A stretch of DNA of 64,000 nt, taken from contig OZ025790.1 in the NCBI GenBank assembly GCA_964019425.1, positions 806,001 through 870,000 of the forward strand. Reading direction: 5' to 3'. The notes beneath the pieces are model-generated. The model was not told the origin of the DNA, ran no database searches, and saw nothing but the letters and a program-made list of their open reading frames with translations. Each line of letters begins with the position of its first letter. The first letter of the stretch is position 1. Shown here piece after piece: positions 34,211 to 45,646 of the stretch. Position numbers and translations under genes: made by a program. This DNA is from Flectonema sp. DT1601 (lineage: Eukaryota > Euglenozoa > Diplonemea > Diplonemida > Diplonemidae).

Positions 34211-34302
34211 TAGACTGCTATGGTCTTAAGCGATAGACTGCTATGGTCTTAAGCGATAGACTGCTATGGTCTTAAGCGATAGACTGCTATGGTCTTAAGC
34301 GA
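34211..34302. repeat. Four tandem 23-bp repeats
   Basis: The unit TAGACTGCTATGGTCTTAAGCGA occurs four times head to tail with no difference, 114 bp upstream of the TM9SF ATG. Each unit contains a partial inverted repeat around CTTAAG. Confidence 0.95.
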
Positions 34303-35849
34303 TAGACTCACTTTCATTGGATAATGACCACCACTCCATCATCAGAAATCGTCCGAGGTGGCTTAAGGTCGCACATTGGGATCTTGCAGTGGTACTTCCA
34401 AAGTCACAATTCGTCCACTCAAACAAGGAAGAATACAACACACTATGGTTTACTTTCTCGCGAGCAAAAGCACCTGTTCTAAGTAGGTCTTAAGAATCAT
34501 CCACAGCAGACATATTGTTGTAGACCTTCTTCTTGTGACACCAATTTAAGGGGGTGAAACTTTGACAATGTAAAAACAGTAACAACTTTCCACACCTGTA
34601 GCTCTGTAGAGAAAATAAATATAAATACGAAAAGGGTGAACAACAATCGCCACCAATCACATTTTAACTATAACGCGGGATGAACATAAAAGATGCATCC
34701 TCGGCAAGAAAGTAATACGTGTTTATTATACGGTTGTGTACCAGAGGTCCCCCAATTATTACCAGGCTATCCCGTGGGTACCTAACACCCAATCCGAGCT
34801 CACCTATCTAATAAAAGAATCGGTACTGGGGCACCCTAACCCCCCACTAGTTTCGAAATTCCATTTTTTTTTTTTGACTGTTTCTGGTACGTTTGCCTTG
34901 TATCTCTGTTGGTTGCCCTCAAAATACTCAAAAACCAGCTTAGCAGCTACATTGCAGATACTTGTTTACACCCTGGGTTCCTATGAATACTGGAATGACA
35001 GGAACAGGAGAAGTGATGAGACAGGAGAATCATAGATTCCGTGAGAACTGCAGAGTACGATATCGGGTGGTGATTCTGAGTTGGGTCGAGCAATGTTGCT
35101 CACAATAAGTACACCCTCAGCAGTTTTTCTAGAATCTATAGCTGCTTGAGGGCGCTGCTACGGGATCTATGTTCTAGTGGCTGGGGATGGCAGAAGTGAA
35201 TAAGACTCGGATAGAAGTAGGACTGGAATTGCGGAAGAACAAGAAAAAGAAGGTAGAGCTGGTGGTTGCCTGTCAGTTGCAACACCTGATATGAAAAATC
35301 AAGTTCAAGATGAAATAGTAGCCTCTAGTGGTACCGTAGTATACAACTCCTCCGTGAATCAAAAAAAAAGGGAAGGGGCAGTCATCGTCAAAAACATGAT
35401 GACAGAAGGGCTAAATAATCCTTTCTATCAACAGACTATTGAAATACACTCTGCCTGGATGTACTACATGAGTAGTTTGCAACTGAGGTTCAGTGTGACC
35501 ATATCAACTTCTTCCTCCCACACATCAACCAGAATACGGTAGTGACGTGTCCGGATATGAAGATTCTTCTTCATATCTGCTTCTTGATGTCTGACATGAC
35601 AAGATGATTCACTTTAGGATAGATGTTGTTAGAGAATGAGGGCAATGCTCTTTATTAACTACCTTTTCCTTTAGAGGCCAAAAAAAAAGAAAAGGCAATT
35701 CCTTACAACAGCGAAAGATTCTTATGTGTAGTATACAATAGAGAAAAACAAAAATTTCTGCGAGTCCAACAGAGAATTTCTCAAAAGATTAATTAAGGAG
35801 GATTTAGTCCCCTTATCTCTTCTTTTGGCATATTTTTCATTACTTCTCT
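34303..35849. other. Spacer with dispersed short repeats
   Basis: 34552-34589 recurs at 52270-52310 (GTGAAAC...TGACAATGTAAAAACAGTAACAACTT), and 34610-34679 recurs at 56808-56884 and partly at 54410-54430. The stretch from 35641 on is the downstream flank of the LRR gene and is duplicated at 57547-57756. A plus-strand frame at 35291-35542 has no recognisable homology. I see no supportable gene. Confidence 0.55.
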
Positions 35850-37040
35850 TCACAATCCTATTTTAGACCTCTTTTTTGCCCTTATATAAAGGGACAAGTC
35901 TGGCAATAAGTCTTTCAAATACATAGACCTTTCCACAAACAGAGAACTATTGTTTTCAGGTACCTGAACTGATTGAAGTCCTTCGCAACCTTCGAGAAAG
36001 CTCCCCCCAATTTTTGTAACACTATTCAGACTAGAGAGGTCTAACGAGGTAATAGAGAAACAGCCCTTTAAGCAAAAATCTCCAATTTCATTGACACTAT
36101 TCAGACCAGAGAGGTCTAACGAGGTAATAGAGAAACAGCCCTTTAAGCAAAAATCTCCAATTTCATTGACACTATTCAGACCAGAGAGGTCTAATTTGGT
36201 GATGGAAGTACAGGATCCTAAGAAATAACTTCCAATACTTGTGACACTATATAGACCAGAGAGGTCTAATGAAGTGATAGAAGAACAGAATCCTAAGAAC
36301 AAACCTCCAATTTTAGTGACACTATTCATACCAGAGAGGTGAAGTGAAGTGATGGAAGAACAGTTTGCTAAGAAAGAATTTCCAATTGCAGTAACACTAT
36401 TCATACCACAGAAGTCAAGTGAAGTGAGTGAAGAACAGAAAAATAAGAACCCATCTCCAATTGATGTGACACTATTCATACCACAGAGGTCAAGCAAAGT
36501 GAGTGAAGAACAGAAAGAAAAGAACTCATCTCCAATTGATGTGACACTATTCATACCAGGGAGGTCAAGCGAAGTGAGTAAACAATTTTCTTTTAAGAAT
36601 GAGTCTTCGATGGCTTGGACTTCAGAATTTGAATTGCGGAACGAAACCCGTTTGACTATTGGAGGTATCAATCCTTTCTCAAGTTTGAGGATATTGTTCT
36701 CTAAGAATGTGGGAGTGTCCAGAAAGAGACATTTTTCTTCGTCACCAGCCAGCCTGCGAAGCAGCTCCTCTCGCTTTGTTTCATCCACAAACCAGCTTTT
36801 ACCAAATAAACGAAATCGTTTCTTCCCCACCTCCAGCTCGCTGTTGGGCCCCACTCCATGAACAGCCAGACGCTTAGTTTCACAAAGAAGCTCTCCAGCG
36901 AACGACAGTTCGACTTCCTCCGCATCGATGCCCCACTCCTCAACCGCCGCAGTCAACACGTCGCTCACGAGTGAATCAGCAACAGCTGTGAATGACACCG
37001 CGGGAAGTCCCAAATCCGGACACGACACAGAAACTTGCAT
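35850..37040 (-). CDS. LRR protein with ubiquitin-like N-terminus, 8 repeats
   Basis: The start is the ATG at 37040 (MQVSVSCPDLGLP), which is shared with the second copy, whereas the frame further upstream differs between copies. The product is 396 residues. Residues 1-75 look like a ubiquitin-like fold (SDVLTAAVEEWGI, then ELSFAGELL, then LAVHGVGPNSELEVG). After a linker, eight 25-residue leucine-rich repeats of the BspA type follow (SLDLSGLNSVTSIGDGFL...CSSIT), then a basic tail. BspA-like LRRs serve in binding and adhesion, but no signal peptide or TM segment is clear here, so an intracellular role is equally possible. The whole gene with flanks is duplicated at 57547-59395. Confidence 0.82.
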   Translation of the reverse strand: MQVSVSCPDLGLPAVSFTAVADSLVSDVLTAAVEEWGIDAEEVELSFAGELLCETKRLAVHGVGPNSELEVGKKRFRLFGKSWFVDETKREELLRRLAGDEEKCLFLDTPTFLENNILKLEKGLIPPIVKRVSFRNSNSEVQAIEDSFLKENCLLTSLDLPGMNSVTSIGDEFFSFCSSLTLLDLCGMNSVTSIGDGFLFFCSSLTSLDFCGMNSVTAIGNSFLANCSSITSLHLSGMNSVTKIGGLFLGFCSSITSLDLSGLYSVTSIGSYFLGSCTSITKLDLSGLNSVNEIGDFCLKGCFSITSLDLSGLNSVNEIGDFCLKGCFSITSLDLSSLNSVTKIGGSFLEGCEGLQSVQVPENNSSLFVERSMYLKDLLPDLSLYIRAKKRSKIGL

Positions 37041-37772
37041 TGTGTTGAGGAATGGCTGAAGTGGAGATAAGATAAGAATAGCTAGCGCGCTGTACGCCAT
37101 GTCGAAGAATCAAATAATACACCTCAGCCGCTAACAAAACTGACTCAACAACTCAGAATCATCTTCAGCATCCCATTCATCCCGACATCAGGTGTAGTAT
37201 TTTCACCTCAACTAAATTTGTTGATCCGAAAGCCCGAAAAGCAACTTACCAGAAAAGAAGAATGCAAGAGCCGTTGATCTTGTTCTGTAATTCCTATTGA
37301 GGAGATGAAGTACAATGGGTTCAAGAATCACCTACTCCTTCAGGATTGACACTGAAGAACTGTTGACGCAAAAAAAAAGATACAAAAGAAAAGAAGAACA
37401 TCCGATGCTATTCTGAAAACCTCCACACCTGTGAGTGTCCTCCTCAGGAGGATAGTTTGAAGCGGAAGACTCCCTCTGCTTTGCTATTTACATTTCCCAG
37501 TCCATACTAGTGAAGCAAGTGGAGAAATCCATCAGTCGGTATTTCCAGCAAGTACTTCGATTGTTCGATGAATTAATAAAAGTATTGCACTGACGATCAC
37601 TAGTCGGCATCTATCAGGGGATGAGAATCTCCTCCCGTCGGGTAGGAACATCAGGTTGAAGAAGACAACAAACTTATGACTTCGAAGTAGTATCGTGCTC
37701 GAGTGTTGGAACTTCTTATCGATAGATATAATTATTATAAGTTGAGCATCACAAGATAGATTATAAATAATA
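37041..37772. other. LRR-gene upstream flank and spacer
   Basis: 37157-37437 is repeated at 16168-16445; the first 40 bp also lie at 59359. No other gene is seen. Confidence 0.6.
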
Positions 37773-38627
37773 TTAAGCGTTCTTCGCTTTGGTATTTATG
37801 TCAATAGTTTCTTCGTTTTGTTTGTTTTGTTGTGAAGTTTCTTCGTGTGCTGCTTTTCGCAAATCAGCCATCTGTGATGAGTAGTCTTTCGTGATTTCAA
37901 GTGCTTCCCTTTTTTGATTGGCGTTTTCGTAGTCTGCTTGTGTTCTATAATCGTATTCCTTTTTACTATAAATATTACCGCGTCTCTTTTGAACGTGAAA
38001 GGGTTGAAGAAACTCTTCTAAAGGACTGGGACCAGGTGCCCTTGTTATGTTGTGCATTTCAGTTTTTTTTAATAATGTTAAGCCCTCTTGAGTTGAGTGA
38101 ACAGATGAAAACTTTATTAATAAAATTAATCTACTGAATGACACAACGCATGCAAGGCCTGTAGCAACAGTGGAAAATACACAAGCTGCGAGCATTGGAT
38201 AGTGTACTCCCTGTTGCAAACAGCAGTTAGCACTGACGTCACCTCCGTCTCTCGAATAGTGAACAGTTACCTCATTTCCTACCTTAGTAACATCATTATA
38301 TAATGGGTTGGTAGGTAATAAGAATTCACCAACATCAGTGGAATTCAAACCACTAGCGAGTATTCTATCTCCTATAAAACTCTTTGGTCCCAATCGCCAA
38401 GCGTATTTTATATCCCAGAATCCGAAACCTAGGTAACTAGCTTTTATAATTTTGCCTTTTCTCTGGGCCGTATAAGAATTTGTTTTGTGTCCTTGTGCTA
38501 TTGTTAAGTAGCAAGTTATCCCGCATTGACATGATGCAAGGCCGAACACCCATGAAGCTATAAGATACGGGAAACTAGCAAACTGTGATACAGATGGTGC
38601 CCCCCAAAACTGAGTCCTGGCTGCCAT
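37773..38627 (-). CDS. Membrane protein with two or more TM segments, unknown family
   Basis: 284 residues from the ATG at 38627. A hydrophobic segment at about 14-45 contains CQCGITCYL; a luminal or extracellular loop of about 100 residues follows (with NST sequon and paired cysteines, NCCLQQG); a second TM segment lies near 146-172. The last 110 residues are polar and Lys/Glu/Gln-rich, probably cytosolic. I do not recognise the family. The layout (short N-terminus, TM, loop, TM, long cytosolic tail) resembles small claudin- or tetraspanin-like membrane proteins only in outline. Confidence 0.7.
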   Translation of the reverse strand: MAARTQFWGAPSVSQFASFPYLIASWVFGLASCQCGITCYLTIAQGHKTNSYTAQRKGKIIKASYLGFGFWDIKYAWRLGPKSFIGDRILASGLNSTDVGEFLLPTNPLYNDVTKVGNEVTVHYSRDGGDVSANCCLQQGVHYPMLAACVFSTVATGLACVVSFSRLILLIKFSSVHSTQEGLTLLKKTEMHNITRAPGPSPLEEFLQPFHVQKRRGNIYSKKEYDYRTQADYENANQKREALEITKDYSSQMADLRKAAHEETSQQNKQNEETIDINTKAKNA

Positions 38628-39102
38628 TTTTTTTTTTTATTTTTTTTTTTATAAAGTATTTTCTGGTAATTGAAAAGTTTGTTAACAAAAAAAAAAAAAC
38701 AAAAAAAAAAAATAATCACTCGAACTGAAACAGGAAGGGAACACAATATAAAAAATAAAAATAAAAAAAAAGAACAAGAATTTGGACAATAAATACATAA
38801 AAATTCACCTTTCTCAATCCTCAATGAAAATAGATAAAAAGGGAACAAAATTCCAACACAAAATAAAGTAGCGTTCATCAGTTGCAGGCATCATCTCAAC
38901 TTCGTGATAGACATATACAGTATTGCGTACTTCACATATACAAGTTGTACTATACAGATGAAAGAAAATAAAAAGGTACAGAAAAGTAAAGAAAAAAAAA
39001 GGAGGAGGAGGGGGGGGAAAATCTAATGCTTTTTAAAAGCGAATAAAAGAGAGAGAAAAATAAAACACAACATAAATAACTAAGAGGGAGGTAATGATAC
39101 AT

Positions 39103-39134
<32 letters not shown>

Positions 39135-39424
39135 CCCTTTCTTTTTAACAACAATCAACTGCGCCAACAGTTGAATTTTTTTTTTTAGAAATAGAGAGGA
39201 ATAAAGGGTAAACAAGAAAAAAAAAAATTAATAATCTTCTCCACGAGAATCTAGAGGAAGGATGTGAAGTAGGCGAATATTATTATTATTATTTGTTTTT
39301 TTCCCCCCGGTTCTTGCTTAATAGGTTACAAACAATAATGAAAAACAGGGAAGAAATAGTTTATTTTTTTTATTTTTTTTTCTTAGTCAAATTTCTATAA
39401 AATAAATAAACAAATAAATAAAAA
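38628..39424. other. Spacer, homopolymer-rich
   Basis: T and A runs at 38630-38650, 38687-38714, 39104-39135. No gene is seen. Confidence 0.5.
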
Positions 39425-42400
39425 CTATTTTAGTGGCCTAGCCGAACGATCTCTGCTGGCAGCCACCTCAGCGCTAAGTCTAGCGATTCTGCGTTCGAGG
39501 CTCTCTCCCTCAATACTTCCACCAAGCGTTGCAGCAGGCATCGAACTTGCGGCACCAATGCCTGCGATACTTAACGGTGCTGTAATATCAGTAGCGTATT
39601 TCATTGATGAAACACCATACGGAGCTGGTGACACTCCTCTGGGATGAGCAGCAATCGCAGGCCTTCCAACTGGTCGTCCAACACTAAGTGGTCTACCAAC
39701 TCTGACCTCTGAAGGAACAATTGGCATTATAGATCTCGTCTCTCGAAGTGATGGAGAAGACAAACTCGCCGCCACTTCTCTCCTGGCTAGCTCCACAGCA
39801 GCTGACTGCGCTGGTGCATAAGCTACGAGAGCTGAACTTCTAATTGGTGAGCTTTCTCTTGACGACGCACCCAATGTTGGAGCTGCTGCAATACCAACTG
39901 CTGGGACATCCCTCGGAGAACCTCTGATAGGACTCGCCTGTTGGTGTTGTTTATAATGCTGTGTTATTATAATTACACTAGACGAGAGGTAACTTAATAC
40001 TGTAATTATATACAAAGAAACATGAAACTGGCTAAAAGGTTAGTTGCTATGTTTAAACTAACAGTTGGTATCGAACGGAGGGGGGAAAGAAATAAAACAT
40101 ACGACAGTTGCAGTCATTACAGCAGGTGCATTGTTTCCAATAATCCCCTGACGGATGCGTTCAACTGCACTCAGAGTTGACATGTTAACTGGAGGAACAA
40201 TCGAAGCTTGACCACCTCGAGCGATAGACGGAGAGCTTTGCAAGTGGCTCTGGGAAGTTACAACAGATCTTGCTGGTGATGTATGAAGATCATTACCTCC
40301 TCCATTAACAGCATCTTTGAATAAAAGTGTACTTGTTCCTTTAATACGAAGTTCCTTCATGGCATTCTGTAATGCTTCTTTACTGGAAATTGGATTTCCG
40401 TCAACAGCCAACAACTGCATTCCCTCACTAATTCCTGCTCTGTAAGCAGCTCCGTTTGGTGTTACAGACTTCACAACAATCTCTCCGTCATTTCTACCTT
40501 CCCAAAAGAGACCAACTGTTTCCAAGTCTCTGAGCTGCACGACGCAGATTCTCTCTCCGGGGAGGGTTGCTCGGTTTGCCGTTGCCTGTAATTAGATTTT
40601 TATGATTGATGTGAGCAAAAGTTTCCAATAAAACATTAAAAACAAATGTACGAATACAAACCCTATGAGAAGGAGCAGGTGATGTATGCCTTAATGACAA
40701 ACTGTTAGGAGGTGGTATTTCTACAGGAGATTGACTACGAAGAGCACCCCTGTTGGCGGATGCAGGTCCGGATGCTCTTCTGTTTGGAGATCCACGTACT
40801 GGTGATACTGGTCTCCATTGTTCGTCGAATGCATTTAAATCTTTGTGGTGTTTGGCTTCCTTTTCTTCAAGTGCAAGTCGCTGTTCGACGAGTCTGATTT
40901 CCTGTTCTAGGATTGGTCTCTCTTCACCATTGAGAGCATTTCTTCTTTTCTTCAATTCCTCACTCTCCTCCTGAAGTTGTCTCAGTTGCTTCTCCATGTC
41001 AGTGACATCTGCTCCAGCATTCTCTAAATTGTTCTTCGCATCCTGAAGTGCGGCCTGTTGTTTAGCAACTCTGTTAGCTGCTTCAGCCTTTGCACGTTCT
41101 TGTGCTCCAGTATTACGACGAGCGTCAAGTAAGTGTTGTTGAGTTTCACGTCTTCTCTGCTCTTTAACTTTCTTAACATTGTCGAGAGTTACTTCAGCAT
41201 CTTGAACAGCAGCTTCTGCTCTCTTTACTTCAGTGTCGGCGATTTCCTTCTCGCGGGTAGCTGCGAATTGTAATTCTTCAGCATCTGAGTACTCTTGTTG
41301 AGTTCTCTTTACATTCTCCTGTTGCTGGATGCAGGTGTTGCGCTGCTCTTCAAGAAGACGTTGTAATTCCAACAGCCGTTCCTCAGCGCGCTTTGACTCC
41401 GTTTCGGCAGCGAGAACTCGAGACTTCTGTCTGTCGACTTCGCGATCAGTTCTGAGCAAGTCAGCACCTGACTGTCTTTCACGTTGTCTTTGCTTTTCCA
41501 GGTCAGAAGCTCTGTCTTTGAGAGCATTCTCAGCATGGGCAACTAAAGCAGTTTGTAGTCTTTGAGCAGTTCTTTGACTGTCTTCACTAATCTCATGACA
41601 CCATCCACGTGGTACATTGTGTCCTTCACATTCCATACTGATGAGTGCAGCATTAGGGAGATTTCCGTCAGTTGCTTGTTCTTTGATTTTAAATGCAGCG
41701 AATGGGGGGAGGAGGAGCTCAGCTTCTTTTGGGTATTTACTAATCTCTTGTAATGCTACTCCCCATCTACAAGACCCAACAAGGAATAGAATTGATCCTC
41801 CAGATGATCTGGTAGCATTAGCTGCGTCACCTCTGATATAAGATTCACTAACTTCCCTATCGAAGGCACATGATGAAGCTGAAGGCCAATGAAGAGGTTC
41901 ATCAACACCCATTGCTCTGTGTGCTGCTAAGACTTCAGCAGGTAATCCAGCAAGCCCTCTGTACAGCATTTCTGTTGGATCCGATCCGTTCTGTTGAGTA
42001 CAAATTGAAATTAACAGTCCGATATACTTCACCCACTTGCAGCATGTCTCCCAAGCTTCAATCCCATCAGCCTGATCTCTCTTTTTAGGATCCGCTGCTG
42101 TTCTCATCGCCCAGTTAATTGCGCTGAAAACTGCTCCGTTTCTCTCTTTGCCGTACTGTTTGACGTAGTTTTCCCAAGGGGTTGGGTTTTGTTCGTCATA
42201 TGTTGGGACATTATCGAAGGTGACGAGAGCGTCAATATCAGGGCCAGCCATAGTGTATATTGTCATACACAAAAGTTCTATTCTGTTATACTTTGGGTAC
42301 GCATCTCCTTTAACTTGTTGTAAATAACGTGAAGCTTCTGCAATGACAGCGAGTTTAGAATGGACTGTTTCTGGTGCTTTTATGTTGGAGATTAATTCGT

Positions 42401-43043
42401 CGACGACGTCACCTGGTTTGCGTCTCCATTCAGTTGCGATGCGATCAACGAAGTCGTGAATGTCTTGTTCGGATATTGAAGAGTACTGCTGATCTTTTTT
42501 TTCTGCACAAACACCTTTAGCTGCTGTGCCTAAAGCACTCGCTACTTGATCAGCTTGTCTTGTTGATACTTCATGACGCTCTGATTCATCAGACATGCGA
42601 GCAGCTGCTTCTTGTTCACGTTGTTTATCAAGAAGTCCAGTTTGTGATTGAAGATCAATTTCTGCTTGTTGGAGTTCATCCATTGAAGTTTGAAGATTTT
42701 CTTGCATCTTATCCTGCGTTGATAATGATGACGTGAGTTGCTCTCCAGCAGTTTGGACTGCTGACATGTGTGTCTCAGCAGTCTTTCTATCATTTAATCT
42801 GTGGAATAAACATTCCATTAATTTTGGATATTGTTCTCCGAGATACCTAAACTCAGCCATGCTTAGCCTGCCGTCACTATTATTATCACATCTCTCAAAT
42901 AAGTGAATTATCGTGGAACTGCTGAATTCTACTTCTAATGATCGAAGACTTTCTTCAAAGTCAGAAGTTGTCGGCGTGTCCATTCCTCTGCTGAAAGATT
43001 GAAACACGACCCTCGTCATCTCATCGAGTCCGTGTCGAGACAT
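39425..43043 (-). CDS. EF-hand / coiled-coil / ADP-ribosyltransferase / PDZ fusion protein, three exons
   Basis: Exons 43043-40662, 40585-40103 and 39937-39425 join in phase 0 into 1,125 residues (794+161+170). Residues 1-80 hold an EF-hand pair; the second loop (53-64, DNNSDGRLSMAE) is complete. A coiled coil (about 85-180) is interrupted by a domain of about 300 residues (185-485) with the R-S-E pattern of arginine-specific mono-ADP-ribosyltransferases: MLYRGLAGLP (Arg362), HWPSASSCAFDREV (Ser388-Ser391) and SKYPKEAELLLPPFAAFKI (Glu440-x-Glu442). The coiled coil resumes (490-750) and ends with an NGEERPILEQEIRL motif shared with the BILBO1-like gene. Exon 2 carries a PDZ domain (about 820-890); exon 3 is Ser/Ala/Arg/Pro-rich. 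It may link calcium, NAD-dependent modification and a cytoskeletal scaffold. Catalysis is inferred from motifs only. Confidence 0.85.
39938..40102 (-). other. Intron 2 of the ART fusion gene
   Basis: 165 bp, donor GTATGT, acceptor ACACCAACAG, phase 0 (TATV then ASPIRG). The longest intron in the window. Confidence 0.8.
40586..40661 (-). other. Intron 1 of the ART fusion gene
   Basis: 76 bp, donor GTTTGT, acceptor CTAATTACAG, phase 0 (APSHR then ATANRATL). Removing it places the PDZ domain in frame with the coiled-coil part. Confidence 0.85.
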
Positions 43044-43416
43044 TTTTTTTTTTTTTTTTTAAGAACTACCCTTTGAATAGAAAACAACTTGACTACTAAA
43101 TAATAATAATGTGTTTGGTCAAATCTCCATTCTTACAGACCACTTTTCAGCTTCAACATGTTCCCTTCTGGATTGTAAAGAAACTTAATTGCGACGATCA
43201 AAAAATTCATTTGTGGTATCCAATAACTGAAAAGTTAAGAGGAAAAAACAAGGGGGAGAGACATTTACTGTGGTATAATAAGAAGGAACTAATGCTTGTT
43301 ATTTTCTTTTTTCTTTTCTTTTATTCTTCTTTTTTTTTTTTTTTTATAAAATTAAATATAAAACAGATGTGTAAATTGAATCATAAAAGTTTAAGAGAGT
43401 ACCATCGCAATGATTT
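43044..43416. other. Spacer with poly-T run
   Basis: T runs at 43044-43061 and 43328-43345 on plus. No gene is seen. Confidence 0.5.
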
Positions 43417-44849
43417 TCATTTGTGTTCTTCTTCTTCTTCGTCTTCGGCTTCCTCTTCTTCCTCTTCCTCTTCTTCATCGTCGTCTTCGAGGTCCGCTTC
43501 TCCATCGCCTTGAGGGGCAGAACTGCCAAAGACTGTGATACCTGATGCATCCCACTGTTCTCGGAGAGGCATGTGGACACCACCCATCCAAGAAGGGATG
43601 ACTGTCTTGGGTAACGTCCCAGAACGAATCAAAACAAAGAAAGTGAGTCCCATGACCAAAGCACACAATATAATACTGAGACCTACGATTGTGTCTTTCA
43701 GGGTTCCACGAAATGAACTGTTTTCTTCTTCAGATTTACTTTTTATAACCGAACCGTATCCAATACGAATGATGTCCTCCTCTGCATTGTCTTCTCTCAT
43801 CGACAATCCAGCAAAGGTTTGACTCTTTTCAGGTCTTATTAATGTCCGTTTATATATTTTTCTCCCAGAACGAGGCATTACAAGTCTGGCGTTACCATGA
43901 GGCGGGGGTGTGACTTTGGCTTGTCCACGAAGCAGAGCATCAACTGCTTTTTTTTTAATAAAACGGACTCTACCACTGACAAGCCATGTAACTTCTTCAA
44001 GACACGGTGGATACGTTTCTGATCCTTCGTAGGTGTATATGGAATCGTGTGTTAGATCAACTTGCGGAACAAATAAAAAAAGATATAAAGCATCTTCCTT
44101 CTCAGGTAGTTTTGAGAAATGATCAGTGACCTGGGTAATGATATCAGGTCCCATGTTTTTTTCTCTCAAAAGATCAGATTCATCAACTTCATGATTACCG
44201 ACCACGTCGTATAGTAATGATATTCTAATCTGTTTTGGTCTTTGTGACCAAGGCTTTGATTTGTCTGAGTGAGAACCATCAGCTGGCTTGAATATCAACT
44301 GCTGTTCCACAGCATGTCTTACTCCGTTTATAAGATGCTCTGCTGGTAACTTATGAAGTACATCAGTTAGAACCATTTGATCATCCATGAGTGAGGTTAT
44401 TAACATCAGTTTAGATCGTTGCATCTGAACAACAATATTATGACCATCATTAATTATATAGTCGTAGTCAATACCTCCAGGTTGAGTTGCTTCTGGAGGA
44501 ACGTAGTTCAAGAGATGTAAAAAAGCAGGTTTTTTCAACTCTGTTTCAGAATCAACTATATCAATGGGTGATTGAGCTTGACCAGTACACTCCTTAAATG
44601 GAAATGCTATGTTCGTACAGCTGCCTTCACCTGAAACACATGTCTCTTCAGTACTTCGAGATGCCCATGACCAGGGTCCGTCGCTTTTACTTGGGTCTGT
44701 TTTTTTATTTTATTTTTTTTTTAAAAAAAGCGGTAGATACATGCTTTGAGCTTATACATACCGTAACTCCATCCTGGAAGTGATTCCTGACATACAACAA
44801 CAACCACACAACTCAGGTGCAATATCAACAACAACGAGAATAAATTCAT
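43417..44849 (-). CDS. Membrane-anchored carbonic anhydrase-related protein, two exons
   Basis: Exon 1 is 44849-44762 (88 bp) and exon 2 is 44696-43417; joined in phase 1 they give 455 residues. Residues 1-20 are a signal peptide. Alpha-carbonic anhydrase marks are GPWSW (36-40), CTGQAQSPIDI (66-76), AEHLING (148-154) and YTYEGSETYPPCLEEVTWLV. Of the three zinc-binding histidines only the second is kept: the first is Val142 (VLH), the second His144, and the third Gln162 (EQQLIF). So hydration of CO2 is unlikely and the domain is probably a binding module, as in animal CA-related proteins. A TM segment near residue 365-387 and an extremely acidic Glu/Asp tail follow. A short leader precedes the ATG. 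Confidence 0.85.
44697..44761 (-). other. Intron of the carbonic anhydrase-related gene
   Basis: 65 bp, donor GTATGT, acceptor AAAAAAACAG, phase 1. It separates the signal peptide exon from the rest; the upstream and downstream pieces match an alpha-CA N-terminus only when joined. Confidence 0.85.
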
Positions 44850-45646
44850 TTTTAGAAAAGTTTTTTTTTTCTTTTTATTATTATTTTATATATTGAGAGA
44901 TGAAGGCCATCAATATTCTTCTCAAAAAAAAAAAAAGAGAGAAGGGGAAAAAAAAAAAAAAATATTCCTGTCAGAAGCAAAATAATCATTAAACTAGCTA
45001 CGCACTGAAAATACTTCCATTTCGTCATATCGCAAGTCTGCGACGATCTGCTTCAGACTGTGGGAGAGAAGTGATAAGTAACTAGGGGAGGCAGTATGAA
45101 TGAAACTAACACCACTTTCTATTGGTCACATATGTCTTATGCATGTTGCCGCTGAAGGTCTGGTAATTCTTTAATTAAATTGATGGTACAATATGAGGAT
45201 AAAAAAAAAATTAGAAGAAAACATTTATCCAGCGTCAAAATCAAAAATCAAAAATAATTGGATTCCAGAAACGCGGACCTTTACAATTAAAAAAAAAACA
45301 ACAGATTTTTTTTTTTTTTTTTAATTTTTTTAAAAAAAACCAAACAGACAGAAGGTTTTGTCCAACGGGCAGCTGTGCCGCAGAAGCGTGCACAATTTTT
45401 TTTTTTTTTTCAAAAAAAGAAAAAAGTAAAATTATTATTGTCTATTTAGTATCTCGCAGTTTCCCGCGAGATGACACGAACTTCGTTATTTCTAAACAAG
45501 ATGACCGACGTCATCTACACGATTGAAATGGAAGGTGGCCAGATAGCGAGCTACGGAGACAGCAGCTCAAAAAGATTCTTACAACCTTGTTGCATGAATC
45601 ATAATCAAAACACTTCTTTCTCAGTTGCATACAGGTATTACCATCA
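44850..45646. other. Spacer, homopolymer-rich
   Basis: A and T runs at 44924-44963, 45282-45320 and 45397-45411. A plus-strand frame at 45471-45749 overlaps the 3' end of the next gene and is not supported. Confidence 0.5.

Noticed and set aside
34736-35035. Plus-strand frame and a C-rich stretch with CCCTAACC
   Set aside because: No homology, and one telomere-like unit alone is not a telomeric repeat.
35291-35542. Plus-strand frame of 83 codons
   Set aside because: No recognised domain, wrong strand, no splice site context; kept only as unexplained spacer.
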